NCBI RefSeq assembly: GCF_001653195.1
Contig: NZ_JXBB01000012.1
Location: forward strand, 62,001 to 126,000
Length of the DNA stretch: 64,000 bases
From: Hydrogenibacillus schlegelii
GTDB taxonomy: Bacteria > Bacillota > Bacilli > Thermicanales > DSM-22653
Direction of reading: 5' to 3'
Shown here: positions 35,479 to 45,847 of the stretch, in pieces
Layout: each line of letters opens with the position of its first letter
Numbering within the stretch: the stretch's first letter is position 1
Translations under genes and position numbers: made by a program
The notes under the pieces: model-generated
Told to the model about the DNA's origin: nothing
The model's database searches: none
What the model saw: the letters and a program-made list of their open reading frames with translations, nothing else

Positions 35479-36547
35479 CGCCCTCGGCGGTGACCGGGCG
35501 CCGGGGGCGGTCGTCGCCGGAGCGCTTCGGGCGCTTGCAGAGGACGAAGCCCTTTCGGTCGTCCTCGTCGGACCGCCGGCGGCGATCCGGCCGCACCTCG
35601 GGGAAAGCGCCCCGGCCCTGGAGGCGGCCGGCCGGCTCGTCCTACACCCGGCCCGGGAGCGGATCGATCCGGAGGAGGAGCCGGTCAAGGCGGTCCGGGC
35701 GAAGCCGGAGAGCACCCTGGTTCAGGCGGTCCGCCTCGTCCGGGACGGCGCCGCCGATGCCGCCGTCTCCGCCGGGAGCACGGGGGCGCTCCTCGCGGCC
35801 GGCCTGTTTGCCCTCGGTCGCCTTCCGGGAGTGCTTCGGCCGGCCCTCGCCCCGGTGCTTCCGACCGCGGGCGGACGGGGGGTGATGGTCGTCGACGTCG
35901 GCGCCTCCGCCGATGCCCGGCCGGAACACCTCAGGCAGCACGCCCTGTTGGCCGTCCGGTACGCCGAGGCGGTGCTCGGTTGGGAGCGTCCGTCGGTCGG
36001 GCTTTTGAACGTCGGGGCGGAAAAGACGAAGGGAAACGCTCTCGCCAAGGCGGCCTACGCGCTCCTCGAGGCGGCGCCGATCCGCTTCGTCGGCAACGTC
36101 GAGGCGCGGGACGTCCTGTTCGGGGCGGCGGACATCGTCGTCACCGACGGCTTTACGGGGAACGTCTTCCTCAAGGCGACGGAAGGCGCCGCGGCGTTCG
36201 TCCTGGCGCTTTTGAAAGACGCCTTTCGCTCCGGTCTTCGGGCGAAGCTCGGGGCGATGTTTCTCCTCCCGGAGCTTCGGGCCTTAAAGGACCGGCTCGA
36301 TTACGCCGCCTACGGCGGGACGCCGCTTCTCGGCCTCCGACGGCCCCTCATCAAGGCCCACGGCGCGAGCGGCCCCGAGGCGATCGCCCAGGCGATCGCC
36401 GTCGCCAAAAGCGCCGCCGGCATCGCCTTCGCGGCGGCCCTCGGGCGGGAAGAGGACGGGGCGGACGCCGGAGAAGGTCGGGCGGCGGAGGAAGAAACGG
36501 GGGCGGGCGACGCCGAAGGGGAGCCCGGGGACGGGAGTGGACCTTAG
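35462..36547 (+). CDS. plsX: Phosphate acyltransferase PlsX
   Basis: 361 residues. It converts acyl-ACP to acyl-phosphate for phospholipid synthesis at the membrane. Family motifs: RIAVDALGGDRAPG, VSAGSTGALLAAGLF, GLLNVGAEKTKGN and ADIVVTDGFTGNVFLKATEG. The C-terminal 35 residues are an acidic Gly/Glu-rich tail not seen in typical PlsX (about 330 aa). GTG start inside the end of fapR. The gene order fapR-plsX-fab is that of Bacillus, minus the usual fabD position (fabH is inserted before it). Confidence 0.93.
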   Translation: MRIAVDALGGDRAPGAVVAGALRALAEDEALSVVLVGPPAAIRPHLGESAPALEAAGRLVLHPARERIDPEEEPVKAVRAKPESTLVQAVRLVRDGAADAAVSAGSTGALLAAGLFALGRLPGVLRPALAPVLPTAGGRGVMVVDVGASADARPEHLRQHALLAVRYAEAVLGWERPSVGLLNVGAEKTKGNALAKAAYALLEAAPIRFVGNVEARDVLFGAADIVVTDGFTGNVFLKATEGAAAFVLALLKDAFRSGLRAKLGAMFLLPELRALKDRLDYAAYGGTPLLGLRRPLIKAHGASGPEAIAQAIAVAKSAAGIAFAAALGREEDGADAGEGRAAEEETGAGDAEGEPGDGSGP

Positions 36548-36619
36548 GAGGGAAGTGGGGTCCGGCCGGGGGCGCCCCTACGGGCAGGGCGCCGGATGGG
36601 GACGAAGGGAGCGATGACG

Positions 36620-37666
36620 ATGCCGAAAGCCGGCATCCTCGGCACCGGCAGCTACGTGCCGGAAAAGGTGCTGACGAATTTGGATCTGGAAAAAATGGTC
36701 GACACGAGCGACGAGTGGATCCGCGTCCGGACCGGCATCCGGGAGCGGCGGATCGCCGCGCCGGAACAGGCGACGTCGGATCTTGCCTATCCGGCCGCCC
36801 TTCGGGCGCTGGAGGCGGCCGGCGTGGCGCCGGAGGAGCTGGACCTCATCATCGTCGCGACGATCACGCCCGATACCGCGTTTCCCTCGACGGCCAACCT
36901 CCTGCAGGATCGCCTGGGCGCCCGGCGGGCGGCGGCCTTCGACCTCGCGGCGGCGTGCTCCGGCTTCATCTATGCCGTGGCGACGGCGGCCCAGTTCATC
37001 GAAAGCGGCGCCTACCGGTTCGTCCTCGTCGTCGGCGCCGAGACGCTGTCCCGCATCGTCGACTGGGAGGACCGCTCGACGGCCGTCCTCTTTGGCGACG
37101 GCGCCGGCGCCGTCGTCATGGGCCCGGTGGTCTCCGGCGGCCTTCAGGCCTTCACCCTCGGCTCCGACGGGAGCGGCGGCTGCCTCCTCGAGCTTCCGGC
37201 CGGCGGCTCCCGGCGGCCGGCGAGCCACGAGACGGTCGACCAGAGGCTCCACTTTCTCAAGATGAACGGCCGGGAAGTGTTCAAGTTTGCCGTCCGGATC
37301 ATGGACGAAGCGTCGGAGGCGGTTCTCGTCAAGGCGGGGCTCCGGAAGGAGGCGCTCGACTTTCTCGTTCCCCACCAGGCGAACCTCCGCATCATCGAAT
37401 CGGCTCGGGAGCGGCTCGGGCTTCCCCCGGAGAAGGTGATCGTCAACCTCGACCGGTACGGCAACATGTCGACGGCGTCGATTCCGGTCGCCCTCGACGA
37501 AGCCGTCCGGAGCGGGCGAATCCGGCCCGGCGACAAGGTGCTCATGGTCGGCTTCGGGGCCGGCCTCACGTGGGGAGCGGCGATCGTCGAATGGACGGCG
37601 GCGGTGAAGCCCGGGCGGGAAGGGGCGGCGGGACGGGAGGCGCCGGCGGAGGCCGGGATCCGATGA
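36620..37666 (+). CDS. fabH: 3-oxoacyl-ACP synthase III
   Basis: 348 residues. It starts fatty-acid synthesis by condensing an acyl-CoA with malonyl-ACP. The Cys-His-Asn triad is visible: Cys in [12 protein letters not shown], His in [10 protein letters not shown], Asn in [11 protein letters not shown]. The N-terminus has [13 protein letters not shown]. Of three in-frame ATGs (36596, 36614 and 36620) the last is preferred, since AAGGGAG lies about 8 bases before it. It ends in ATGA with fabD. Confidence 0.94.
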   Translation: MPKAGILGTGSYVPEKVLTNLDLEKMVDTSDEWIRVRTGIRERRIAAPEQATSDLAYPAALRALEAAGVAPEELDLIIVATITPDTAFPSTANLLQDRLGARRAAAFDLAAACSGFIYAVATAAQFIESGAYRFVLVVGAETLSRIVDWEDRSTAVLFGDGAGAVVMGPVVSGGLQAFTLGSDGSGGCLLELPAGGSRRPASHETVDQRLHFLKMNGREVFKFAVRIMDEASEAVLVKAGLRKEALDFLVPHQANLRIIESARERLGLPPEKVIVNLDRYGNMSTASIPVALDEAVRSGRIRPGDKVLMVGFGAGLTWGAAIVEWTAAVKPGREGAAGREAPAEAGIR

Positions 37667-38628
37667 CCGTGGCGTACGTCTTTCCCGGGCAAGGGTCCCA
37701 GACGGTCGGGATGCTCAAAGACGTCTACGCCGCCTCTGAGCGCGCCCGGGAGATGCTTGACGCCGCCGACCGCGCCCTCGGATTTTCCCTCTCCCGGCTC
37801 ATGTTCGACGGGCCGGAGGAGGTCCTTCGGGCGACGGAAAACGCCCAGCCGGCCCTCTTCGTCGCCGGGGCGGTCCTCTGGACGCTCTACCGGGAGGCCC
37901 TCGCCGCCCGGGGGATCGAAGAGGCGCCGATGTTTGTCGCCGGCCACAGCCTCGGCCAGTACGCCGCCCTCTATGCCGCCGGCGCCCTCGCCTATGAGGA
38001 AGGCGTCCGCCTCGTCCGGCGCCGGGGGGAGCTGATGGCGGCATCCGGCGGGACGGGCGGCATGGCGGCCGTCCTCGGCGCCGACGCGGCGCTCATCGAG
38101 GCGGTGCTCGCCGAGTTCCCCCCCGCGCTTCAAGCGGCCGGCGAGCGGGTCGAGCTCGCCAACGACAACGCCCCGGGGCAGCTCGTCCTCTCCGGCACCG
38201 AGGCGGGCCTGCGCTGGGCGGAGGCGGCCCTCCGGGAGCGGGGCGTCCGGCGGTTTGTCCGCCTCAAGGTGAGCGGGCCGTTCCACTCGTCGCTCATGGC
38301 GGAGGCGGCGGCGGCGTATCGGTCGGTCCTCGCGACCGTCGCCTTTCGGGCGCCGGCCGTGCCGGTCGTCGACAACGTCACGGCGGACGTCCTCGATGCG
38401 GCGGCGATCGCCGAGCGGCTCGCGGAACAGATCATGCGGCCGGTCCGCTGGACGGATTCGGTCCGCTTCATGGTGGCCCGGGGCGTCCGGCGGTTCGTCG
38501 AATTCGGTCCCGGCGGCGTCCTTGCCGGGCTCATCCGCCGCATCGCGCCGGAGGTTCGGGTCGATTCCGCCGGAGACCTCAAGGGGCTGGAGCGGCTTTT
38601 GGCCGAACGGGCGCCGGAAAGGGGGTGA
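37663..38628 (+). CDS. fabD: Malonyl-CoA:ACP transacylase
   Basis: 321 residues. Nucleophile motif [11 protein letters not shown]-terminal [11 protein letters not shown], and the catalytic His in GPFHSSLM. It loads malonyl groups onto acyl carrier protein for FabH and FabF. The first ATG overlaps the fabH stop by two bases, so the pair is translationally coupled. fabG follows after 4 bases. Confidence 0.94.
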   Translation: MTVAYVFPGQGSQTVGMLKDVYAASERAREMLDAADRALGFSLSRLMFDGPEEVLRATENAQPALFVAGAVLWTLYREALAARGIEEAPMFVAGHSLGQYAALYAAGALAYEEGVRLVRRRGELMAASGGTGGMAAVLGADAALIEAVLAEFPPALQAAGERVELANDNAPGQLVLSGTEAGLRWAEAALRERGVRRFVRLKVSGPFHSSLMAEAAAAYRSVLATVAFRAPAVPVVDNVTADVLDAAAIAERLAEQIMRPVRWTDSVRFMVARGVRRFVEFGPGGVLAGLIRRIAPEVRVDSAGDLKGLERLLAERAPERG

Positions 38629-38632
38629 TGCG

Positions 38633-39406
38633 GTGAACCGCGCGGATGGGCCGCGGGAGGCCGGCGGCCGGCGGGTCGCCCTGGTGAGCGGCGCCTCCCG
38701 GGGCATCGGGCGGGCCGTCGCGCTCGGTCTGGCCGAGGACGGCTTCGATCTTGTCCTCGGCTATGCCAAAAACGCCGACCTTGCCGAAGCCGTCGCCCGG
38801 GAGGCGGAGGCCCGGGGCGTCCGGGCCGTGCCGATCGCCCTGGACGTCCGGGATCCTAAGGCGGCGGAGGCGGCGGTCGAGGCGGCCCTCGAGGCGTTCG
38901 GCCGGCTCGACGTCCTCGTCAACAATGCCGGCATCACCCGAGACCAGCTCCTCGTCCGAATGAAGGCGGACGACTGGGACGAGGTGCTCCGGACGAACCT
39001 CACCGGCGCTTTTTACCTCACGAAGGCCGCCGCCCGACCGATGATGCGGGCCCGCTACGGCCGGATCGTCAACATCGCCTCGGTCGTCGCCCGGCTCGGC
39101 AACGTCGGCCAGGCGAACTACGTCGCCGCCAAGGCCGGCCTCATCGGGCTCACGAAGGCGGCGGCGCTGGAGCTCGCTTCCCGGGGGATCACGGTGAACG
39201 CGGTGGCGCCGGGCTTCATCACGACGGACATGACCGAGGCGCTGCCGGAGGCGGTCAAGGCGGAGCTCATCCGGCGCATTCCCCTCGGCGTCTTCGGGGC
39301 GCCGGAAGACGTCGCCCACGCCGTCCGCTTCCTCGTCTCCGAAGGGGCCCGGTACATCACCGGGCAGGTCCTCGGCGTCGACGGCGGGATGAACATGCCG
39401 TCGTAG
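38633..39406 (+). CDS. fabG: 3-oxoacyl-ACP reductase
   Basis: 257 residues of the short-chain dehydrogenase family. The NADPH-binding [16 protein letters not shown], the catalytic Ser in NIASVV, YVAAKAG, and the C-terminal GVDGGMNM are present. It reduces 3-oxoacyl-ACP in elongation. The GTG at 38633 has AAAGGGGGTGA close upstream. About 20 residues precede the usual FabG start, a short Arg/Gly-rich extension. Confidence 0.93.
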   Translation: MNRADGPREAGGRRVALVSGASRGIGRAVALGLAEDGFDLVLGYAKNADLAEAVAREAEARGVRAVPIALDVRDPKAAEAAVEAALEAFGRLDVLVNNAGITRDQLLVRMKADDWDEVLRTNLTGAFYLTKAAARPMMRARYGRIVNIASVVARLGNVGQANYVAAKAGLIGLTKAAALELASRGITVNAVAPGFITTDMTEALPEAVKAELIRRIPLGVFGAPEDVAHAVRFLVSEGARYITGQVLGVDGGMNMPS

Positions 39407-39473
39407 GGCCGCTTGCCGCCGGAAGGCGCTTGGGCCGCTTGCGTGCACGCCGGCCGGGGCTGGGCCGGCGGCG

Positions 39474-39503
39474 TTCATGCCGGCCGTCGGTTCGTGCTAT
39501 AAT
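39474..39503 (+). promoter_or_regulatory. Probable acpP promoter
   Basis: A consensus TATAAT at 39498-39503, with only a weak -35 (TTCATG, 39474-39479, 18-base spacer). It would give acpP its own transcript, as in other bacteria where ACP is made in excess. Confidence 0.6.
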
Positions 39504-39524
39504 GCGATTCGGGAGGTGTCGCCG

Positions 39525-39764
39525 GTGAGCGACGAACTCATGCAAAAGATTCGGACCGTCATCGCCGAACAGCTCGGCGTCGACGAAGCCCAGGTGACGC
39601 CGGAGGCGTCCTTTAAGGACGACCTCGGCGCCGACTCCCTCGATCTCGTCGAGCTCGTCATGCGCTTCGAAGAGGAGTTCGACATGGAGATCTCCGACGA
39701 GGACGCCGAGAAGATCAACACGGTTCAGGACGTTCTGGACTACATCCGGGCCCGCCAAGCGTAA
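39525..39764 (+). CDS. acpP: Acyl carrier protein
   Basis: 79 residues, acidic and helical. The 4'-phosphopantetheine serine is in [11 protein letters not shown]. It carries the growing acyl chain. The GTG at 39525 follows GGGAGGTG at proper spacing and gives the usual length; the frame upstream has no ribosome site. It is bounded by its own promoter and a strong terminator. Confidence 0.96.
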   Translation: MSDELMQKIRTVIAEQLGVDEAQVTPEASFKDDLGADSLDLVELVMRFEEEFDMEISDEDAEKINTVQDVLDYIRARQA

Positions 39765-39800
39765 CCGCCGCCCGGCGCGGTCCGCGGGGGCCGGCATCGG

Positions 39801-39844
39801 AGGGCGAGGGCGGCGATCGACGCCGGCGGCCTCGCCCTTTTTTT
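39801..39844 (+). terminator. Rho-independent terminator after acpP
   Basis: AGGGCGAGG (39801-39809) pairs with CCTCGCCCT (39830-39838), with further GC pairing inside the loop, followed by a run of eight T. Confidence 0.88.
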
Positions 39845-39853
39845 CGGCGGGTG

Positions 39854-39922
39854 GCGCGCCCGTCGCCGGGCGAGATGTACGCCCGTTGCCGGGCGAGATG
39901 CACGCCCGTTGCCGGGCGAGAT
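39854..39922. repeat. Three tandem 23-bp repeats before fabF
   Basis: Three consecutive 23-base units (39854-39876, 39877-39899, 39900-39922). The second and third differ at one base; the first at two or three. Each contains a small dyad, GCCCG-TTGC-CGGGC. They lie between the acpP terminator and fabF, in a 200-base gap. Not a CRISPR: there are no spacers. Confidence 0.9.
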
Positions 39923-40046
39923 CGTCCGCCGTTTGACGGCAAAGGCGCTCGCCTTTTGGGGACAGAGCGCTCGCTGGCCGGCGTCCCGCTCCCGCAAGCC
40001 GGCCAACCGGGCCTTTCTTTTTGGGCCCGCGCGAAGGAGGGATTGT

Positions 40047-41327
40047 GTGCGGCGCCGCGTGGTCATCACCGGGCTCGGCGTCGTCACCCCGATCGGGAAC
40101 GACGTCGAGACGTTCTGGAACAACCTCGTCGCCGGCCGCTCCGGCGTCGGCCCGATCACCGCGTTTGATGCGTCGGACTTCCCCACCCGCATTGCCGCGG
40201 AGGTCAAGGGGTTCGATCCGGAAGCCTATATGGACAAAAAAGAGGCCCGTCGGGTCGACCGCTTCATCCAGTTTGCCGTGGCGGCGACCCGAATGGCCCT
40301 CGAAGGCGCGGGCCTTAAGATCACGCCGGACATCGCCGAGCGGGTCGGGGTGATCATCGGTTCCGGCATCGGAGGGCTGGCGACGCTGGAGGAAAACACC
40401 CGGGCGCTCCTGGAGCGGGGGCCCCGCCGGGTGAGCCCGTTTCTCGTGCCGATGATGATCGCCAACATGGGCTCCGGCTACGTCTCGATCCTCTTCGGCG
40501 CCAAAGGGCCGAACACGACGGTCGTCACCGCCTGCGCCTCCGGGACCCACGCCATCGGCGAGGCGACGGAGATGATCCGCCGCGGGATCGCCGACGTGAT
40601 GATCGCCGGCGGGAGCGAGGCGGCGATCCGGCCGCTCGGGCTGGCCGGTTTTACCAGCATGAAGGCGCTTTCGACGCGGAACGACGCGCCGGAGGCGGCG
40701 AGCCGGCCGTTCGACCGCGGTCGGGACGGCTTCGTCATGGGCGAGGGCGCCGGCGTCGTCGTCCTCGAGGCGCTGGAGTTTGCCGAGCGCCGCGGCGCCC
40801 GGATCATCGCCGAGGTGGCCGGCTACGGCCTTTCGGCCGACGCCTACCACCTGACGGCGCCGGCGCCGGAAGGGGAGGGCGCCGCCCGGGCGATGCGGCT
40901 GGCGCTTCAGGACGCCGGCCTCCGGCCGGAAGACGTCGATTACATCAACGCCCACGGCACGTCGACGGAATACAACGACCTCGCCGAGACGCAGGCGATC
41001 AAGGCGGTCTTCGGCGAGCACGCTTACCGGCTCAAGGTGAGCTCCAACAAGTCGATGATCGGGCACCTCCTCGGCGCCGCCGGCGGCGTCGAGGCGGTGG
41101 CGACCGCCCTCACCATCGCCCGGGGGATCATCCCGCCGACGATCAACCTGACGGACCCCGATCCGGAGCTCGACCTCGACTACGTGCCGAACGTCGCCGT
41201 CAGGGCCGACGTCCGGGTGGCGCTGTCGAACTCCTTCGGCTTCGGCGGCCACAACGCCGTCCTCGTCCTGAAGCGCTACGACCCGGGCCCGACGGTCGAA
41301 ACGGCGAAAGAAGGGGTGGCGCCGTGA
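40047..41327 (+). CDS. fabF: 3-oxoacyl-ACP synthase II
   Basis: 426 residues. Elongating condensing enzyme with the Cys-His-His triad: Cys in [13 protein letters not shown], His in [11 protein letters not shown], His in [14 protein letters not shown] at 40047 follows AAGGAGG by 6 bases; the frame upstream covers the 23-bp repeats and is not coding. A C-terminal tail of about 15 residues extends past the usual end. It overlaps rnc in GTGA. Confidence 0.94.
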   Translation: MRRRVVITGLGVVTPIGNDVETFWNNLVAGRSGVGPITAFDASDFPTRIAAEVKGFDPEAYMDKKEARRVDRFIQFAVAATRMALEGAGLKITPDIAERVGVIIGSGIGGLATLEENTRALLERGPRRVSPFLVPMMIANMGSGYVSILFGAKGPNTTVVTACASGTHAIGEATEMIRRGIADVMIAGGSEAAIRPLGLAGFTSMKALSTRNDAPEAASRPFDRGRDGFVMGEGAGVVVLEALEFAERRGARIIAEVAGYGLSADAYHLTAPAPEGEGAARAMRLALQDAGLRPEDVDYINAHGTSTEYNDLAETQAIKAVFGEHAYRLKVSSNKSMIGHLLGAAGGVEAVATALTIARGIIPPTINLTDPDPELDLDYVPNVAVRADVRVALSNSFGFGGHNAVLVLKRYDPGPTVETAKEGVAP

Positions 41328-42040
41328 GCGAGCGGCGGTGGGAGGGACCGGAGGCCCTGGCGCGGCATCTCGCCGCGCTGGGTCTTTCGGTGCGCCGGCC
41401 GGAGCTTTTTGTGGTCGCCTTTACCCACGCCTCGTACGTCCACGACGCCGGAGCCAAAGCCGAGGAGGACAACGAGCGGCTCGAGTTTCTGGGCGACGCG
41501 GTGCTGGAACTCGTCGTGTCGGATTACCTGTACCGGAAGGTGCCGCCGCTTACGGAGGGGGAGATGACGAAGCGCCGGGCGATGATCGTCTGCGAGGCGT
41601 CCCTCGCGACGTTTGCCCGGGCCCTCGGCTTTCCGCCCCTCATCCGTCTCGGGCGGGGGGAGGACCTCTCCGGCGGCCGGGACCGGCCGAGCCTCCTCGC
41701 CGACGTGTTCGAGGCGTTCGTCGGCGCCCTCTACCTCGATCAGGGGCTGGACGGCGTCGTCCGCTTTTTCGAGCATCACCTCGTGCCGCGCATCGAAAAC
41801 GGCGCGATCGAAGCCCACCTCGACTACAAGAGCACGCTCCAGGAGTGGTTGCAGCAAAAAGGGGCGGTGCACATCCAGTACGAGGTCGTCGCCGAACGGG
41901 GGCCCGCCCACGACCGGGAGTTCGTCTCCCGGGTCGTCATCGAGGGCGAGGCGTTCGGCGAGGGCGTCGGACGGTCGAAGAAAGAAGCGGAGCAGAAGGC
42001 CGCCCTGGAGGCCCTCCGGCGGCTCGGCGTGCTGGTGTAG
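41324..42040 (+). CDS. rnc: Ribonuclease III
   Basis: 238 residues. The endonuclease domain has the signature [21 protein letters not shown] with its metal-binding acids, and [16 protein letters not shown] double-stranded RNA-binding domain (about 165-235) follows: [23 protein letters not shown]...[12 protein letters not shown]. It processes rRNA and other double-stranded RNA. It is coupled to fabF by a GTGA overlap. smc follows in the conserved Bacillus order. Confidence 0.95.
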   Translation: MSERRWEGPEALARHLAALGLSVRRPELFVVAFTHASYVHDAGAKAEEDNERLEFLGDAVLELVVSDYLYRKVPPLTEGEMTKRRAMIVCEASLATFARALGFPPLIRLGRGEDLSGGRDRPSLLADVFEAFVGALYLDQGLDGVVRFFEHHLVPRIENGAIEAHLDYKSTLQEWLQQKGAVHIQYEVVAERGPAHDREFVSRVVIEGEAFGEGVGRSKKEAEQKAALEALRRLGVLV

Positions 42041-42188
42041 CGCCGGCATCAAAGCTTCGGCACCGCCCCGACCGGGGCGCCCTGGGCCGCGCCGCCTGAA
42101 CCGCCGGCCCAAGGCGCCGCTCAACCTTCGGCGCGCCGGCGCCGCCTTTCGCCTCGGCGCCCGGGACCGGAGGCGGGGAGGGGATGCG

Positions 42189-45100
42189 GTGCATTTAAAA
42201 CGGGTCGAGCTCTACGGTTTCAAATCGTTTGCCGAGCGGACGACGATCGAGTTTCGGCCGGGGATCGTCGCCGTCGTCGGGCCGAACGGAAGCGGCAAGT
42301 CGAACCTCGTCGACGCCGTCCGCTGGGTGCTCGGCGAGCAGAGTGCCCAGCGCCTTCGGGGCGGCAAGATGGACGATGTCATCTTCTCCGGAAGCGAGGG
42401 CCGCCGGCCGGTGAACGTCGCCGAGGTGAGCCTCGTCCTCGACAACGCCGGCGGCGAGCTCGCCGTCGATTACGCCGAGGTGGCCGTCACCCGGCGTCTT
42501 TTTCGCACCGGAGAAAGCGAGTACCTGCTGAACGGGACGCCGGTCCGGCTCAAGGACATCGAGGCGCTCCTCGTCGACGTCGGCCTCGGCCGGGAGGCGG
42601 CGTTCATCATCGGCCAGGGGGAGATCGACGCCGTCTTGTCCCAGCGGCCGGAAGAGCGCCGGGCCCTGTTCGAGACGGTGGCCGGCATCGCGAAGTACAA
42701 GGCCCGCCGCAAGGAGGCGGAGCGAAAGCTCGAGGAGACGGCCCACAACCTCGCGCGGGTCGAGGACGTCTACGAGGCGCTGGCGGAAGGCCTTCCGCCG
42801 CTTCAGGCGGAGGCCAAACGGGCGGAGGCGTACCTCGCCCTCAAGGCGGAGGCGGAAGCCCTCGAGCGGGCGCTTCTCGTCACCGCGATCGAGGCGGACC
42901 TCGCGGCGCGGGACGGCGCCCGGGAAGCCGCCGAGCGGGCGCGAGCGGCGGAACGGGCCGCGGAAGAGCGCCTCGCGGAGGCGGAGGCGGAGGCCGGGCG
43001 CCTGGCGGCGGCGTTCGAGGCGCTGGAGGCGGAGCTTTCCGCCCTGGACGCCGATCACCTCGAGGCGGTCCGCTCCGCCGAGGCGCTGGCGCGGGATCAG
43101 GCCGTCGCGACGGCGCGGGCGGAGGCCCTCGGGCGGGAGCGGGCGTCGCTCGAGCGGCGCCTTGCGGCGCTCCGGGAGGAGCAGGCGGCGGCGACCGCGT
43201 CGGCCGCCGCCGCCGCCCGGGAGGCAGCGGCCGCCGAAGCCGAGCTTGATCGCTTGAGGGCGGCGGCGGCCGAGCTTTCGGCGGCCGCCCCGGACGATCC
43301 GGCCGAAGCGCTGGAGGCGCTCCGCTCGGCGTACTTCGATCGGCTGGCGGCGGCGACGGAGGCGGAGGCGGAAGCGCGGCGCCTTCGGGCGGCCGCCTCC
43401 CGGGCGGCGGCGGCCCTCGGGCGGATCGAACAGGAGGCGGCCCGCGCCCGGGCAGAGGAAGCGGAAGCGCTTCAGGCCTTCGAGGCGGCGGAGGCGGCGG
43501 TCCGGGAAGCGGCGGCGGCGGTGGAAGCAAAAAAGCGGGCGGCGACGTCTTCCCGGGCGGCCCTCGCCGAAGCCCGGCGGGCGGCCCGGCAGGCGGAAGA
43601 GGCCCGGGCGGCGGCGGCGGCGCGCCTCGCCGAGCGGGAAGCGGCCCTTAGGGCGTTTGAGGCGGCGCAGGCGGATTTCGGCCTGGCCGAAGGGGCCCGG
43701 GCGGTGATGGCCGCCGCCCGGAGCGGGCGCCTTTCGGGCATCCACGGTCCGGTGGCGCTCCTGTTTCGCGTCCCGGACGGCCTCGAGACGGCCTTTGACG
43801 TGGCGCTCGGCGCCGGCGCCTTTGACATCGTCGTCGACGATGAGGCGGCGGCCCACGCGGCGATCCGCTACCTGAAGGAAGGGCGCCTCGGGCGGGCGAC
43901 GTTTCTGCCCCTTTCCGTCCTCCGGGCGCGGCCGGTGCCGGAGGCGCTCCGCGCGCTCGCCGGCGCGCTGGACGGCGTCATCGGCCCGGCGGCGGAGCTC
44001 CTCGAGGCCGACGGCCGCTACGACGTCGTCCGGCGCTATCTTCTCTGGAACGTCCTCGTCGTCCGCACCCTCGACGTCGCCCAGGCGGCGGCCCGAACCC
44101 TGGACTACCGCTACCGGATCGTCACCGTCGGCGGGGAGCTCATCGCGCCGGGCGGCTCGGTCACCGGCGGCGTCGACCGGCGGCGGCGCGGCGGGCCGTT
44201 TTCCGTCCGCGGGGAGGCGTTCCGGCGGCTTCAGGCCGAGCGCGCCGAGGCGGAACGGGCGCTGACGGCGGCCGACGCCGCCCTCGCGGACCGGCGGGGG
44301 GCTCTCGACGCGGCTCGGGCGGCGGCGGAAGAAGCGGCGGCGGCCCTGGAGACGGCCGAGGCGACGCTCCGGGAAGCGGAGGCCGACCGGGACCGGGCGG
44401 CCCGGCGCCTTGCCGCCGGCCGGGAGGCGGTCGCCCGGGCGGCGGCCGAGGTCGAGGTGGCTCGGGCGGAGGCGGCGGAGCTGCGCGCGGCCGCCGAGGA
44501 GACCGCCCGGCGGGCGGCGGCGCTTCGGTCGGCGGCGGAGGAAGCGCTGAAGATGCTCCGGGACCAAGAGGCGGCGGCGGAGGCGCTCCGGGCCGAAGCG
44601 GAAGCGCGGCGGGACCGCCGCCAGGCGCTCGAGGTGGCGATCGCCCGGGCCGAAGCGCGCCTTCAGACCCTCGCCGAGGCCCGCTCGGCGGCCGAGGCCC
44701 GGGCGGCGGCCCTCGACGCCGACGTCCGCCGGACCCGGGCGTCGCTGGATGCGCTCGGGCGGGAGGCGGCGGAGATGGACGGGCGCGCCCGGGCGCTCGC
44801 GGCGGCGCTGGAGGCGGCCCGGGCCCGGGAGGCTGCCCTTGCGGAAGCGAAGGCGGCGCGGTACGCTGAAAAGGAGGCGCTCCGCGCCCGGCTCGAGGCG
44901 GCGTCGTTCGCCCGGTCGGCGGCGCAGGCGGCGGTGCTCGAGGCCCGGACGGCCCGGGCGGACGCCGAGGCCCGCCTCGCGCGGGCGGGCGAGGCCCTCG
45001 ACCGGAACCTCCGTCTCCTCGGCGAGCGGCACCGGCTGACGTTCGAGGCGGCCCGGGCGCTTCATCCGCCGCTCGATCCGGAAGAAGCCGCCGCCGCCCG

Positions 45101-45767
45101 GGCGGCGCTCGCGGAGCGGACGGCGGCGCTGGAGGCGTTCGGGCCGGTCAACGTCGCCGCGATCGAAGAGGCGCGAAAGCTGGAGGAACGCCTGTCGTTC
45201 TACCGGGCCCAGATCGAGGATCTGCGGGCGGGCGAGGCGAAGCTCAAAACCCTCATCGCCGAGATCGACGCGGCGATGCGAGCGCGCTTTCTTGAGGCGG
45301 TGGAGGCGATCCGGACGGCGTTTCGGGCGACGTTCCGGGCGCTTTTCGGCGGCGGGGAAGCGGACCTCCGGCTGGAGGACGGCGATCCCCTCGTCGCCGG
45401 GATCGAGATCGAAGCCCGGCCGCCGGGAAAGCGGACCAAGCGCCTGAGCCTCCTTTCCGGCGGCGAGCGGGCGCTGACGGCGATCGCCCTTCTGTTTGCC
45501 GCCCTTTCGGTCCGGCCGGTGCCGTTTTGCCTCCTCGATGAGGTGGACGCCGCCCTCGACGAGGCCAACGTGGAGCGCTTTGCCCGGTATTTGCAAACGC
45601 TAAAGGACACGACCCAGTGGATCGTCGTCACCCACCGCAAGGGGACGATGGCCGTCGCCGACGCCCTCTTTGGCGTCACGATGGATAAAAGCGGTGCGAG
45701 CCGGCTCATCGCCGTGGCGCTGGAGGATGCGGAGCGGGCCGCCGGCGCCGGCCGGCGTTCGGGTTGA
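42189..45767 (+). CDS. smc: Chromosome partition protein SMC
   Basis: 1192 residues, the usual length. Walker A is GPNGSGKSN (31-39), and the hinge lies in the middle (about 500-670: GIHGPVALLFRVPDGLETAFDVALGAGAFDIVVDD). The two coiled-coil arms are extremely rich in Ala, Glu and Arg, a consequence of the GC-rich genome. The signature LLSGGERALTAIALLFA and Walker B FCLLDEVDAALDEANV are at the C-terminus. It compacts and helps segregate the chromosome with ScpAB. GTG start with GGGGAGGGG upstream. Order rnc-smc-ftsY as in Bacillus. Confidence 0.96.
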   Translation: MHLKRVELYGFKSFAERTTIEFRPGIVAVVGPNGSGKSNLVDAVRWVLGEQSAQRLRGGKMDDVIFSGSEGRRPVNVAEVSLVLDNAGGELAVDYAEVAVTRRLFRTGESEYLLNGTPVRLKDIEALLVDVGLGREAAFIIGQGEIDAVLSQRPEERRALFETVAGIAKYKARRKEAERKLEETAHNLARVEDVYEALAEGLPPLQAEAKRAEAYLALKAEAEALERALLVTAIEADLAARDGAREAAERARAAERAAEERLAEAEAEAGRLAAAFEALEAELSALDADHLEAVRSAEALARDQAVATARAEALGRERASLERRLAALREEQAAATASAAAAAREAAAAEAELDRLRAAAAELSAAAPDDPAEALEALRSAYFDRLAAATEAEAEARRLRAAASRAAAALGRIEQEAARARAEEAEALQAFEAAEAAVREAAAAVEAKKRAATSSRAALAEARRAARQAEEARAAAAARLAEREAALRAFEAAQADFGLAEGARAVMAAARSGRLSGIHGPVALLFRVPDGLETAFDVALGAGAFDIVVDDEAAAHAAIRYLKEGRLGRATFLPLSVLRARPVPEALRALAGALDGVIGPAAELLEADGRYDVVRRYLLWNVLVVRTLDVAQAAARTLDYRYRIVTVGGELIAPGGSVTGGVDRRRRGGPFSVRGEAFRRLQAERAEAERALTAADAALADRRGALDAARAAAEEAAAALETAEATLREAEADRDRAARRLAAGREAVARAAAEVEVARAEAAELRAAAEETARRAAALRSAAEEALKMLRDQEAAAEALRAEAEARRDRRQALEVAIARAEARLQTLAEARSAAEARAAALDADVRRTRASLDALGREAAEMDGRARALAAALEAARAREAALAEAKAARYAEKEALRARLEAASFARSAAQAAVLEARTARADAEARLARAGEALDRNLRLLGERHRLTFEAARALHPPLDPEEAAAARAALAERTAALEAFGPVNVAAIEEARKLEERLSFYRAQIEDLRAGEAKLKTLIAEIDAAMRARFLEAVEAIRTAFRATFRALFGGGEADLRLEDGDPLVAGIEIEARPPGKRTKRLSLLSGGERALTAIALLFAALSVRPVPFCLLDEVDAALDEANVERFARYLQTLKDTTQWIVVTHRKGTMAVADALFGVTMDKSGASRLIAVALEDAERAAGAGRRSG

Positions 45768-45847
45768 CCGCGGACGCGCATGGAAACGCAGGCCGCGCCT
45801 CGGTCCGCGGGAAGAAACGGCGGGAAGAAACGGAAAGGAGGGAGACG

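Noticed and set aside
39854-39922. CRISPR array
   Set aside because: The 23-bp units are directly contiguous with no spacers and there are no cas genes.
42195-45596. A 1133-codon antisense frame under smc
   Set aside because: It mirrors the smc coiled coils; the composition is Arg/Leu/Gly-rich with no family resemblance, and smc itself is beyond doubt.
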